A stretch of 64,000 bases of DNA, from NCBI RefSeq assembly GCF_002018875.1, contig NZ_MVOL01000002.1, forward strand, positions 310,001-374,000, given 5' to 3'. The notes below the pieces were generated by a model, which had not been told where the DNA came from, made no database searches, and saw only the letters and a list, made by a program, of their open reading frames with translations. This DNA is from Pseudomonas sp. MF4836. GTDB lineage: Bacteria; Pseudomonadota; Gammaproteobacteria; Pseudomonadales; Pseudomonadaceae. Within the stretch, counting starts at the first letter, position 1; each line of letters begins with the position of its first letter. The position numbers and the translations under genes are program-made. Of this stretch, positions 8,696 to 16,453 are shown in pieces.

Positions 8696-10225
8696 TCAAA
8701 CCAGGATCGATTTGCCGGTCATCTCTTCAGGCTGCTTGAGGCCCAGCAGCTTGAGCATGGTCGGCGCGACGTCGGCCAGGACCCCGCCTTCGCGCACTTT
8801 CAGTGCACGTTTGCCGACATAAATGAACGGCACCGGCTCGGTGGTGTGGGCGGTGTGCGCCTGGCCGGTGGATTCGTCGGACATTTGCTCGACGTTGCCA
8901 TGATCGGCGGTGATCAGGGCTTCGCCGCCTACCTTCTCCAGGGCGTCGACAATCCGCCCCACACACAGGTCCAGGCATTCCACGGCCTTGACCGCCGCGT
9001 CGAACACGCCGCTGTGGCCGACCATGTCGCCGTTGGCGTAGTTGACGATGATCACGTCATAGCGCTGGTGTTCGATGGCGTCGACGATCTTGTCGGTGAC
9101 TTCCGGTGCGCTCATTTCCGGCTGCAGGTCATAGGTGGCGACCTTGGGCGACGGGATCAGGATGCGTTCTTCGCCGGGGAAGGGCTCTTCACGGCCGCCG
9201 GAGAAGAAGAAGGTCACGTGGGCGTATTTTTCGGTTTCGGCGATGCGCAGCTGGGTCTTGCCGTTTTTCGCCAGGTAGTCGCCGAGGACGTTTTCCAGGC
9301 TGCCGGGAGCAAAGGCCGATGGCGCGGGGATGCTGGCGGCGTATTGGGTGAGCATGACGAAGCCGGCCAGTTTCGGCTGGCGGGCGCGCTCGAAGTCCTT
9401 GAAACCGTCCTCGACGAAGACCCGGGTCAACTCGCGGGCGCGGTCGGCGCGGAAGTTCATGAACACCACGGCGTCGCCGTCTTCGACCTTCACCGGTTCG
9501 CCCAGGGTGGTGGCCTTGACGAATTCGTCGCTTTCGCCACGCTCGTAAGCGGCCTGCAGGCCTGCCTGGGCATCGGCGGCGTTGAATTCAGCCTGACCGT
9601 CGACGATCAGGTTGTAGGCCTGGGCCACGCGGTCCCAGCGATTGTCGCGGTCCATGGCGAAGTAGCGCCCGATCAGGCTGGCGATACGGCCCTTGCCCAG
9701 GGTCTTGAAGGATTCATCCAGCAGTTCGATGGACGACTGGGCGCTTTTAGGCGGGGTGTCACGGCCATCGAGGAAGGCGTGCAGGTAGATTTTTTCGGCG
9801 CCACGCTTGAACGCCAGCTCGGCCATGGCCACCAGGTGGTCCTGGTGGCTGTGCACGCCGCCGTCGGACAGCAGGCCGAGGATGTGCACGGCCTTGCCCG
9901 CCGCCACGGCTTTATCCACGGTGGCGCAGAGGGTCGGGTTCTCGAAAAAGTCGCCGTCTCGGATCGATTTGGTCACCCGGGTGAAGTCCTGGTACACCAC
10001 GCGCCCGGCGCCGAGGTTCATGTGGCCGACTTCGGAGTTGCCCATTTGCCCGTCCGGCAGGCCGACATCCATGCCCGAACCCGAGATCAGGCCGTTCGGC
10101 ATGCTGGCGCACAAGCGGTCCAGGACCGGCTTCTTGGCCGAATAGACGGCGTTGGATTCGTGGCTCTCGCTGTGACCGAAGCCATCCAGAATCATCAGGA
10201 CCAAAGGTTTAGGCGTGGTAGTCAT
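8696..10225 (-). CDS. gpmI: 2,3-bisphosphoglycerate-independent phosphoglycerate mutase
   Basis: Interconverts 3- and 2-phosphoglycerate in glycolysis/gluconeogenesis, manganese-dependent. The 509-residue protein starts [17 protein letters not shown]; the three extra codons upstream were not used. The metal-binding aspartate is D14 and the phosphoserine nucleophile is S64 in [15 protein letters not shown]. The phosphotransferase insert ([27 protein letters not shown]) and the C-terminal metal motifs ([22 protein letters not shown]) are complete. It is divergent from the rhodanese-grxC-secB genes. Confidence 0.97.
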   Translation of the reverse strand: MTTTPKPLVLMILDGFGHSESHESNAVYSAKKPVLDRLCASMPNGLISGSGMDVGLPDGQMGNSEVGHMNLGAGRVVYQDFTRVTKSIRDGDFFENPTLCATVDKAVAAGKAVHILGLLSDGGVHSHQDHLVAMAELAFKRGAEKIYLHAFLDGRDTPPKSAQSSIELLDESFKTLGKGRIASLIGRYFAMDRDNRWDRVAQAYNLIVDGQAEFNAADAQAGLQAAYERGESDEFVKATTLGEPVKVEDGDAVVFMNFRADRARELTRVFVEDGFKDFERARQPKLAGFVMLTQYAASIPAPSAFAPGSLENVLGDYLAKNGKTQLRIAETEKYAHVTFFFSGGREEPFPGEERILIPSPKVATYDLQPEMSAPEVTDKIVDAIEHQRYDVIIVNYANGDMVGHSGVFDAAVKAVECLDLCVGRIVDALEKVGGEALITADHGNVEQMSDESTGQAHTAHTTEPVPFIYVGKRALKVREGGVLADVAPTMLKLLGLKQPEEMTGKSILV

Positions 10226-10376
10226 AGATTCCACTCGTGGCTGGATTGGGGGAGGTGTTTAAAAAGGGAGTGGCAGTTTAAAGCTAAGTTCCGGTGCCGT
10301 CACCGCCGGGCGGGGTTTGGCCGACCTTGACGGCTGTGTATACTGGCCGACATTTTAACGCCCTGGAACCTCCTTG

Positions 10377-10790
10377 ATGGTTGCTCACCTGATTCAATTC
10401 GCCACTGATCACTACTTGCTCGTCGGCGCCTTCGTCATCTTGTTGGCTCTGTTGATCGCCCATGAGTTGAGCCGCGGCGGCCGCAGCCTCAGCACCCGCG
10501 AGCTGACCGCACTGGTCAACAGCGAGCAGGGCGTAGTGATCGATATCCGTCCATCCAAGGACTTCGCCGCAGGCCACATCGTGGGCGCGCTGAACATTCC
10601 CCAGGACAAACTGATGGCTCGCATCGGCGAGCTGGAAAAACACAAGGCCAAGACCCTCATCCTGGTCGACGCCCAAGGCCAGCATTCAGGCATTCACGCT
10701 CGCGAACTGCTGAAGGCCGGCTTTACCGCCGCCAAGCTGTCCGGTGGCATCGGCAGCTGGAAAGCCGACAATCTGCCGTTGGTGAAGTGA
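10377..10790 (+). CDS. Membrane-anchored rhodanese-like protein without the active cysteine
   Basis: A 137-residue protein with one N-terminal membrane helix (about residues 13-30) and a rhodanese fold. The family motifs VVIDIRPSKDFAAGHIVGALNIP and GFTAAKLSGGIGSWKADNLP are clear. The active-site loop, normally C-x-x-G-x-R-S, reads D98-A-Q-G-Q-H-S104, so the sulfur-carrying cysteine is replaced by aspartate and sulfurtransfer is unlikely. The ATG at 10377 follows a TTG; it has CCTCC-AGG-like purines only weakly upstream. grxC begins one base after its stop codon, followed by secB, an arrangement like the YibN-GrxC-SecB cluster of other gammaproteobacteria. Confidence 0.9.
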   Translation: MVAHLIQFATDHYLLVGAFVILLALLIAHELSRGGRSLSTRELTALVNSEQGVVIDIRPSKDFAAGHIVGALNIPQDKLMARIGELEKHKAKTLILVDAQGQHSGIHARELLKAGFTAAKLSGGIGSWKADNLPLVK

Positions 10791-10791
10791 T

Positions 10792-11046
10792 ATGGCCGCT
10801 GTCGTCGTCTACTCAAGTGATTACTGCCCTTACTGCTCGCGGGCCAAGCACCTGCTCGAGAACAAAGGCGTAGCCTTCGAAGAGATCAAGGTCGATGGCA
10901 AGCCCCAGGTGCGCGCCGAAATGGCCCAGAAGGCCGGACGCACGTCCGTGCCACAGATCTGGATCGGCAGCACCCATGTGGGCGGTTGTGATGATTTGTT
11001 CGCCCTGGAGCGCGCCGGCAAGCTCGACGCGCTGCTCAAGGCTTGA
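10792..11046 (+). CDS. grxC: Glutaredoxin 3 GrxC
   Basis: An 84-residue dithiol glutaredoxin that reduces disulfides and glutathione mixed disulfides in the cytoplasm. The active site is C12-P-Y-C15 (VYSSDYCPYCSRAK); the cis-proline motif TSVPQIWIG and the glutathione-binding GGCDDL are present. It directly follows the rhodanese gene and precedes secB by 58 bases, so the three are probably one operon. Confidence 0.96.
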   Translation: MAAVVVYSSDYCPYCSRAKHLLENKGVAFEEIKVDGKPQVRAEMAQKAGRTSVPQIWIGSTHVGGCDDLFALERAGKLDALLKA

Positions 11047-11104
11047 CCGAACCCCCCAAAATAGTCGAACCCTCTAGTAGCCCCGAGATCAAGAAGGATC
11101 CGAG

Positions 11105-11587
11105 ATGACTGACCAACAGAACACCGCCGCTACCGAAGACGAAAGCGCTCCACAATTTTCCCTGCAGCGCATTTACGTGCGTGACCTGTCCTTTGAAGCT
11201 CCGAAAAGCCCGGCAATCTTCCGCCAGCAGTGGGAGCCAAGCGTCGGTCTGGACCTGAACACCCGCCAAAAGCCACTGGAAGGCGACTTCCACGAAGTGG
11301 TCCTGACCCTGTCGGTGACCGTGAAAAACGGTGAAGAAGTGGCATTCATCGCTGAAGTGCAACAGGCCGGGATCTTCCTGATCAAGAACCTGGACGAGGC
11401 TTCCATGAGCCACACCCTGGGTGCCTTCTGCCCGAACATCCTGTTCCCGTACGCTCGTGAAGCGCTGGACAGCCTGGTGACCCGTGGTTCGTTCCCGGCA
11501 CTGATGCTGGCGCCGGTGAACTTCGACGCGCTGTACGCCCAGGAGCTGCAACGCATGCAGTCGGCTGGCGAAAACACCGTCCAGTAA
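11105..11587 (+). CDS. secB: Protein-export chaperone SecB
   Basis: A 160-residue tetrameric chaperone that keeps precursors unfolded and delivers them to SecA. The family core [23 protein letters not shown] (from residue 18) and the C-terminal [31 protein letters not shown] are present. AAGGATCCGAG precedes the ATG. It is followed by a clear terminator. Confidence 0.97.
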   Translation: MTDQQNTAATEDESAPQFSLQRIYVRDLSFEAPKSPAIFRQQWEPSVGLDLNTRQKPLEGDFHEVVLTLSVTVKNGEEVAFIAEVQQAGIFLIKNLDEASMSHTLGAFCPNILFPYAREALDSLVTRGSFPALMLAPVNFDALYAQELQRMQSAGENTVQ

Positions 11588-11604
11588 ACCGCACGTGCAG
11601 TACG

Positions 11605-11632
11605 AAAAAAGCGCCGTTCAAGGCGCTTTTTT
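11605..11632 (+). terminator. Rho-independent terminator after secB
   Basis: AAAAAAGCGCC and GGCGCTTTTTT form the stem around a short loop, 17 bases after the secB stop. The symmetric A- and T-runs make it usable on both strands. Confidence 0.85.
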
Positions 11633-11674
11633 CATGTTCGGCCCGGCCATTTCCAGCGATCACCTGCAGCCGCC

Positions 11675-11714
11675 TGTAGCCGCTGCCGAGCCCGCGGGGC
11701 TGCGCTGGCCGGTG
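11675..11714. repeat. REP-like element (TGTAGCCGCTGCC type)
   Basis: The sequence begins TGTAGCCGCTGCCGAG and continues GGCTGCGCTGGCC. The same core recurs near 13294, 13427 and 43905. It lies in the gap between the secB terminator and the trmL stop. It has no coding content. Confidence 0.6.
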
Positions 11715-11777
11715 CGCTCGCCGTCGGTTGTGATCTGCGGCTGGAGTGTTTAGCAGTCTTGCGCCAGCGGCTGAAAC

Positions 11778-12233
11778 TTACTTGAAACCCAACTGCCGCC
11801 AGCCTTCATAGACGGCGACGGCTACGGTGTTGGACAGGTTCAGGCTGCGGCACCCTTCGCGCATCGGCAGGCGCAGGCGCTGCTCGCCGGGCAGGGCGTC
11901 CAGCACTTCGGCGGGCAGGCCGCGGCTTTCCGGGCCGAACAAAAAGGCATCGCCCTCGGCAAAGCTGGCATCGTGGAACGGCCGCGAGCCCTTGGTGGTG
12001 AAGGCGAACAAGCGCGGCTGGCCGAGGCTTTCCAGGCAACTGGCGAGGTCGGCATGGCGTTGCAGGGTGGCGTATTCGTGATAGTCGAGGCCGGCACGGC
12101 GCAGGCGCTTGTCGTCCATGTCGAAACCCAGCGGTTCGATCAAATGCAGGTGGCAGCCACTGTTGGCGCACAGCCTGATAACGTTGCCGGTATTCGGCGG
12201 AATTTCTGGTTGAAAGAGGATGACGTGAAACAT
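11778..12233 (-). CDS. trmL: tRNA (cytidine/uridine-34-2'-O)-methyltransferase TrmL
   Basis: A 151-residue SPOUT-fold methyltransferase that 2'-O-methylates the wobble base of leucine tRNAs. It begins MFHVILFQPEIPPNTGNVIRLCAN, and the knot motifs LFGPESRGLP and RSLNLSNTVAVAVYEGWRQLG are near residues 98 and 130. The start at 12233 was chosen because homology starts there; the reading frame upstream runs into the divergent neighbour. Its ATG shares two bases with the ATG of the divergent gene at 12232. Confidence 0.95.
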   Translation of the reverse strand: MFHVILFQPEIPPNTGNVIRLCANSGCHLHLIEPLGFDMDDKRLRRAGLDYHEYATLQRHADLASCLESLGQPRLFAFTTKGSRPFHDASFAEGDAFLFGPESRGLPAEVLDALPGEQRLRLPMREGCRSLNLSNTVAVAVYEGWRQLGFK

Positions 12234-12672
12234 GCACGGCTCCGAAGAGAAAGACAGGCTGCATTCTACGCCTGAAGAAGACCCCAGGCCGAAGCTAATG
12301 CTGCGGGTGTTCGGCTCGTTGGCGATTGTCGGCTTGATGGTGGGGCTGATGATCGGCCGGCTGACGACCCCCGAGCCCACGCTGCTGCAGCAGGTGGAGG
12401 TGCAGCCCGATGGCCTGGTGGTGTGGTTCAGTCAGGAACCCAAGGTGCATGGCGAACATATCGACGGCACCGTGGCGCTGCTGTTCGATGCCCAGGGGCC
12501 GGCGCAGAACGGTCGGCTGAAGGTCAATGACAAGGATGTGAATTGGCGGGTCAGGGCGGCGGATGCGGGGTTGCTGCTGAACCTGGTGGCGGCGCGACCG
12601 CTGCACGGCGAGTGGGCCGGGACCAAGGTCGACGGGCGCTGGAAGCTGCAGATCCATCTGCGGGAGGAATAA
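12232..12672 (+). CDS. Small membrane-anchored protein of unknown function
   Basis: A 146-residue protein with a short charged N-terminus, one hydrophobic helix (about residues 23-45, LMLRVFGSLAIVGLMVGLMIG), and a soluble domain probably facing the periplasm (VEVQPDGLVVWFSQEPKVHGEHIDGTVALLFDAQGPAQ). No cysteines, no enzyme motif. I do not recognise the family. It starts on ATG 12232, which overlaps the trmL start on the other strand; GAGGA lies ten bases upstream. An internal ATG at residue 23 is an alternative that would remove the charged leader. Confidence 0.75.
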   Translation: MHGSEEKDRLHSTPEEDPRPKLMLRVFGSLAIVGLMVGLMIGRLTTPEPTLLQQVEVQPDGLVVWFSQEPKVHGEHIDGTVALLFDAQGPAQNGRLKVNDKDVNWRVRAADAGLLLNLVAARPLHGEWAGTKVDGRWKLQIHLREE

Positions 12673-13047
12673 AAGAGGGAATCCCCGGCCTGCCTGTACC
12701 AAGGTCCCCAAAACGGGTTGGGCTCGTCGCTGTGAGCGTGATGAGCCTGGTGTAAAAGAGGGAATCCCCGGCCTGCCTGTACCAAGGTTCCCAAAACGGG
12801 TTGGGCTCGTCGCTGTGAGCGTGATGAGCCCGGTGTAAAAGAGGGAATCCCCGGCCTGCCTGTACCAAGGTTCCCGAAACGGGTTGGACTCGTCGCTGTG
12901 AGCGTGATGAGCCCGGTGTAAAAGAGGGAATCCCCGGCCTGCCTGTACCAAGGTTCCCAAAACGGGTGGGCTCGTCGCTGTGAGCGTGATGAGCCCTGGT
13001 GTTAAAGAGGGAATCCCCGGCCTGCCTGTACCAAGGTTCCCGAAACT
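12671..13047. repeat. 83-bp direct tandem repeat, about 4.5 copies
   Basis: Units start at 12675, 12758, 12841, 12924 and 13007, each exactly 83 bases apart, beginning GAGGGAATCCCCGGCCTGCC. The fifth copy stops after about 40 bases. Copies differ by single bases, and one small deletion is compensated by an insertion in the same copy. Each full unit holds the arms GGGCTC and GAGCCC about 17 bases apart, so each can form a hairpin. The period is not a multiple of three and stops fall in the frames, so it is non-coding. It directly follows the stop codon at 12672. Confidence 0.92.
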
Positions 13048-13122
13048 GGGTTGTGTTTGGGGTATTGCAGGGGGCGTGCCAATGTTCGAAAAGGATGTGG
13101 TTGTTGCCGGTATCCATGGTTG

Positions 13123-13147
13123 AAAGCCCCGTAATACGGGGCTTTTA
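13123..13147 (+). terminator. Possible terminator downstream of the tandem repeat
   Basis: AAAGCCCCGTA and the facing ATACGGGGCTTTT form a perfect stem followed by a short T-run. It could end the transcript of the gene at 12232 after it has passed through the repeat block. Confidence 0.6.
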
Positions 13148-13293
13148 CCTTTTCGAAAGGCCACTGTTCGAATCCGAACTCCGCGAGACTCAAGGCCCGC
13201 TCCGTGCCCGATCACGGGGCACCGCGCATTCAGGCAGTGCAAAAGTCGCCTTCCCTGGCCGCCAACATAAATGCCAAGCAGAACTCACATGCC

Positions 13294-13441
13294 TGTAGCC
13301 GCTGCCAAGCCCGCGAGGCTGCGCTGGCCGGGGGATATCGCTCATGGGTGTCAGAGTGGTTCAGAAGTGTTTGGAAGGGCCCGCGTTCGAACGCGGCCCG
13401 AGCCTGCGGCAGCGGCTACACGAGTCTGTAGCCGCTGCCGC
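13294..13441. repeat. REP elements, including a perfect inverted pair
   Basis: A single element begins at 13294 (TGTAGCCGCTGCC). Further on, GCGGCAGCGGCTACA at 13406-13420 faces its exact reverse complement TGTAGCCGCTGCCGC at 13427-13441 across six bases, the arrangement of a REP doublet (REPIN). The rest of the 12673-13515 gap shows no supported gene. Confidence 0.75.
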
Positions 13442-13515
13442 GCTGGCGAGGCAGCGATGGCTGGGAAGGTCGCCGAAGGGTGTCAGGTGGTTTTGCGGTG
13501 TATGCGCGGGCCAGC

Positions 13516-14952
13516 TCAGCCTTCCTCGCCTTCGTCATCGTCACCGCCGTCGACCTTCATCCCCAACTCCTTGATCTTGCGGGTCAAGGTGTTGCGGCCC
13601 CAGCCCAAGAGCACGGCGGCATCGCGCCGGCGGCCTGCGGTGTGCTTGAGGGCGGTCTCGATCATGATCCGCTCGAAGCTCGGCACGGCGCTGTCCAGCA
13701 GGCTCGACTGACCACGGGCCAAGGCCTGGTCGGCCCATTGGCGCAGCGCCTGTTCCCAGTTGGTCACTGGCGCCGAGTCCTGCGGCAGGCTCAGCAGCTC
13801 TGGCGGCAGGTCGCTGATGTGCACTTCACGCCCCGAAGCCATGACCGTGATCCAGCGGCAGGTATTCTCCAACTGGCGCACGTTGCCCGGCCACGGCAGA
13901 TTTTTCAGGTATTCCTCGGTCTCGCTTTTCAGCAGCTTCGGCTCGACCGCGAGCTCCTGGGCGGCACGGCTGAGGAAGTGGCGGGCGAGGGTCGGGATGT
14001 CTTCGCGGCGATCGGACATCCGTGGAATATGGATGCGGATCACGTTCAGGCGGTGAAACAGATCCTCACGGAATTTGCCGGCGTGGACCAGGGTTTCCAG
14101 GTTCTGGTGGGTCGCGGCGATGATCCGCACATCGACCTTGACCGGCGTGTGCCCGCCGACCCGATAGAACTCGCCATCGGCCAGTACCCGCAACAGACGG
14201 GTCTGGGTCTCGGCCGGCATGTCGCCGATCTCATCGAGAAACAGCGTGCCGCCATCGGCCTGTTCAAAGCGTCCGCGGCGCAGGTTGGCTGCGCCGGTGA
14301 AGGCGCCTTTTTCATGGCCGAACAGCTCGGATTCCATCAGGTCCTTGGGAATCGCCGCCATGTTCAGCGCAATGAACGGCGACGCCGCACGCGGGCTGTG
14401 GCGATGCAGGGCGTGGGCCACCAGCTCTTTGCCGGTGCCGGATTCGCCATTGATCAACACCGTGATGTTGGAGTGACTCAGGCGGCCAATGGCGCGAAAC
14501 ACCTCCTGCATCGCCGGCGCTTCGCCGATGATTTCCGGGGTCCGGGCCAGGGCGGGCACCACTTCCAGGCCTTGCTGCTCCTGGGCGTGCTGGTTGGCGC
14601 GCTTGACCAGGGACACTGCCTCATCCACATCGAACGGCTTGGGCAGGTACTCGAAGGCGCCTCCCTGATAGGACGCGACAGCGCTGTCCAGGTCCGAATG
14701 GGCGGTCATGATAATCACCGGCAAACGCGGGTGCTGCTCGCGGATCCGCGCCAACAGGTCCAGGCCGCTGGCACCGGGCATCCGGATATCGGAAATGATC
14801 ACGTCCGGTTGCTGGCGCGCCAGGCGACTCATCACGCCATCGGCACTGTCGAAGCTCTGGGTGGTCATGCCTTCCTGCTGCAAGGCTTTTTCCAGGACCC
14901 AACGGATAGAACGGTCGTCATCGACGATCCACACGGTTTCACTACGGCTCAT
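13516..14952 (-). CDS. ntrC: Nitrogen regulation response regulator NtrC (GlnG)
   Basis: A 478-residue sigma54-dependent activator. The receiver domain has the acidic pocket DDD at 11-13 and the phospho-acceptor D55 (VIISDIRMPG). The AAA+ domain carries Walker A GESGTGKELVAH (about 168) and the sigma54-contacting GAFTGA loop (about 216). The C-terminus is a Fis-type helix-turn-helix (RRRDAAVLLGWGRNTLTRKIKELG). It overlaps ntrB by four bases. Phosphorylated under nitrogen limitation, it would activate glnA, itself and other nitrogen genes. Confidence 0.97.
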   Translation of the reverse strand: MSRSETVWIVDDDRSIRWVLEKALQQEGMTTQSFDSADGVMSRLARQQPDVIISDIRMPGASGLDLLARIREQHPRLPVIIMTAHSDLDSAVASYQGGAFEYLPKPFDVDEAVSLVKRANQHAQEQQGLEVVPALARTPEIIGEAPAMQEVFRAIGRLSHSNITVLINGESGTGKELVAHALHRHSPRAASPFIALNMAAIPKDLMESELFGHEKGAFTGAANLRRGRFEQADGGTLFLDEIGDMPAETQTRLLRVLADGEFYRVGGHTPVKVDVRIIAATHQNLETLVHAGKFREDLFHRLNVIRIHIPRMSDRREDIPTLARHFLSRAAQELAVEPKLLKSETEEYLKNLPWPGNVRQLENTCRWITVMASGREVHISDLPPELLSLPQDSAPVTNWEQALRQWADQALARGQSSLLDSAVPSFERIMIETALKHTAGRRRDAAVLLGWGRNTLTRKIKELGMKVDGGDDDEGEEG

Positions 14953-16034
14953 GTCGATGGGGCTCCTTGTTCCAGTGGCAGAAAGATCGAGAACGTGGTG
15001 TGGCCAGGATGGCTGTCACATTCGATCAGGCCCTGGTGCTGGCTGATGATGTTCTGGGTAATGGCCAGGCCCAGCCCGGTACCGTCCGGGCGGCCACTGA
15101 CCATGGGGAAGAAGATGGTTTCCTGGAGGTCGGCAGGGATCCCGGGGCCGTTGTCGATGATCTCGATCTTGGTCACCAGGCGATGGCGCACGTGGCCGAT
15201 GGTGAACTGGCGCATGGCCCGGGTGCGCAGGCTGATGCGCCCCAGGCGCAGTTCATTCTGGCTGCTGATGGCCTGCATCGCGTTGCGCACGATGTTGAGC
15301 ACCGCCTGGATCATCTGCTCGCGGTCGATCAACACATCGGGAATGCTTGGGTCGTAGTCGCGCACCAAGGTGATGCAGCCCTGGCTCTCGGCTTCCACCA
15401 GGCTGCTGACTCGCTCCAGCACTTCATGCACGTTGCACATGGCCAGGGACGGCAGCTTGTTCGAGCCGAGCATGCGGTCCACCAGGTTTCGCAGGCGGTC
15501 GGCTTCTTCAATGATGACGTTGGTGTAGTCCTTGAGGCTTTCTTCCGGCAGCTCCCGGGCCAGCAACTGGGCGGCGCCGCGAATCCCGCCGAGGGGGTTC
15601 TTGATTTCATGGGCCAGGCCGCGCACCAGCATCTTGCTGGTTTCCTGCTTGGACAACTGGGCCTCTTCCTTGGTGATGCGCAGCAGCCGGTCCCGAGGGT
15701 GGACCTCCAGCAGCAGCAAGGTGTCGCCGTTACTCAGAATCGGCGTCACCGCGTAATCCACGGTCAGGGTCTGGCCGGTCAGCGCGGTGAGCATGGCTTC
15801 ACGCTTGGTGAAGGGATGAGCCTGCTCCACGGCCTGGCGCAAGGAGCTCAGTGCTTCGGCCGACTCGGTGAACAACTCACTGATAAATTGCCCGTGGCTG
15901 CGTTGTCCGCTGATGGCCAGGAGCATTTCCGCGGCCGGGTTCATGTACTCAAGGCGCAGGTCGGCGTTGAGCAGAATGGTCGCGGTGGTCAGGTTGTCGA
16001 GTAGCAAGCGGTGCAATTGGTCGCTGATGGTCAT
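14949..16034 (-). CDS. ntrB: Nitrogen regulation sensor kinase NtrB (GlnL)
   Basis: A 361-residue cytoplasmic two-component kinase/phosphatase. It has an N-terminal PAS domain (residues about 10-110), an H-box with H142 in VRGLAHEIKNPLGGIRGAAQLL, and an ATPase domain with N-box NIVRNAMQA and G-boxes IDNGPGIPADL and GRPDGTGLGLAI. It has no membrane segments, as expected for the PII-controlled NtrB. The gene overlaps ntrC (ATGA). It has its own upstream region with a sigma54-type promoter candidate and an NtrC-like dyad. Confidence 0.97.
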   Translation of the reverse strand: MTISDQLHRLLLDNLTTATILLNADLRLEYMNPAAEMLLAISGQRSHGQFISELFTESAEALSSLRQAVEQAHPFTKREAMLTALTGQTLTVDYAVTPILSNGDTLLLLEVHPRDRLLRITKEEAQLSKQETSKMLVRGLAHEIKNPLGGIRGAAQLLARELPEESLKDYTNVIIEEADRLRNLVDRMLGSNKLPSLAMCNVHEVLERVSSLVEAESQGCITLVRDYDPSIPDVLIDREQMIQAVLNIVRNAMQAISSQNELRLGRISLRTRAMRQFTIGHVRHRLVTKIEIIDNGPGIPADLQETIFFPMVSGRPDGTGLGLAITQNIISQHQGLIECDSHPGHTTFSIFLPLEQGAPST

Positions 16035-16109
16035 TAGGACCTCTTTTGGAGCAAAACACTTCGGGGCCGATCCCGGAGTGCGCGCGCGGGTAAAGCGCTG
16101 AGTGAGGAA

Positions 16110-16125
16110 AATGCAAAAACCAAAC
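16110..16125 (-). promoter_or_regulatory. Candidate sigma54 promoter of ntrBC
   Basis: Read on the minus strand, TGG at the -24 position and TTGCA at the -12 position are in the canonical register (TGG, ten bases, then GC), about 75 bases upstream of the ntrB ATG. The -24 box is incomplete (TGGTTT instead of TGGCAC), so the call relies on the spacing and the NtrC-like dyad further upstream. Confidence 0.45.
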
Positions 16126-16253
16126 CAAGGCTCCGAAAAGAAGCGTCAAAGCCCTGAAACAGCTGTTTGAAGCTCGATTGCGTGGCGCTTGGCCAGCTTT
16201 GGCGGGTATTTTCGAACCAAAATGGGCCGGGTAATGGGTATCGGGGCGTGCGT

Positions 16254-16272
16254 GCGCACCAATATAGTGCGC
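16254..16272. promoter_or_regulatory. NtrC-type binding dyad upstream of ntrB
   Basis: GCGCACCAATATAGTGCGC is a perfect dyad with GCGCAC/GTGCGC arms. Its core GCACC-N5-AGTGC differs at one position from the GCACC-N5-GGTGC core of NtrC sites. It lies about 130 bases upstream of the candidate sigma54 promoter, a normal enhancer distance. The surrounding region 16035-16453 contains no supported gene. Confidence 0.5.
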
Positions 16273-16352
16273 TTCCTGAACGAGCGCTCTAAAGAATAGC
16301 CGCTGCCCGTGGCGACGCGATCGGCGCTGCTTTTTTGTGCGGCGCACCACGC

Positions 16353-16379
16353 ACAAGGCCCGCTCGGGGCGGGCCTTGT
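16353..16379. terminator. Hairpin terminator between MFS gene and ntrB region
   Basis: ACAAGGCCCG and CGGGCCTTGT form a ten-base-pair stem around a GC-rich loop. It lies 75 bases beyond the stop codon of the MHS transporter gene. The T-run is poor on both strands, so termination may be partial. Confidence 0.6.
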
Positions 16380-16453
16380 TATTCAGTCAAAAGCGAACAC
16401 TTCCTATGGGGGGTGGGAGCAAACTCCCGCGCCACCGGAGGCTGGTCGCTCGG

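Noticed and set aside
13160..13190. GTTCGAATCC-like sequence resembling a tRNA T-arm
   Set aside because: The flanking five-base stems do not pair, and no anticodon or acceptor arm is found. Not a tRNA or a tRNA remnant that I can support.
12295..13242. Long minus-strand reading frames with repeated peptides (YRQAGDSLF, GTGRPGIPS, VQAGRGFPL) across the tandem repeat
   Set aside because: The 83-base period is not a multiple of three, so the same DNA yields the three peptides in turn in different frames. There is no ribosome site, and the frame overlaps the real gene at 12232.
13480..15357. A 625-codon plus-strand reading frame
   Set aside because: It is antisense to ntrC and ntrB, which have complete catalytic motifs. 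The frame is open because of high GC third positions.
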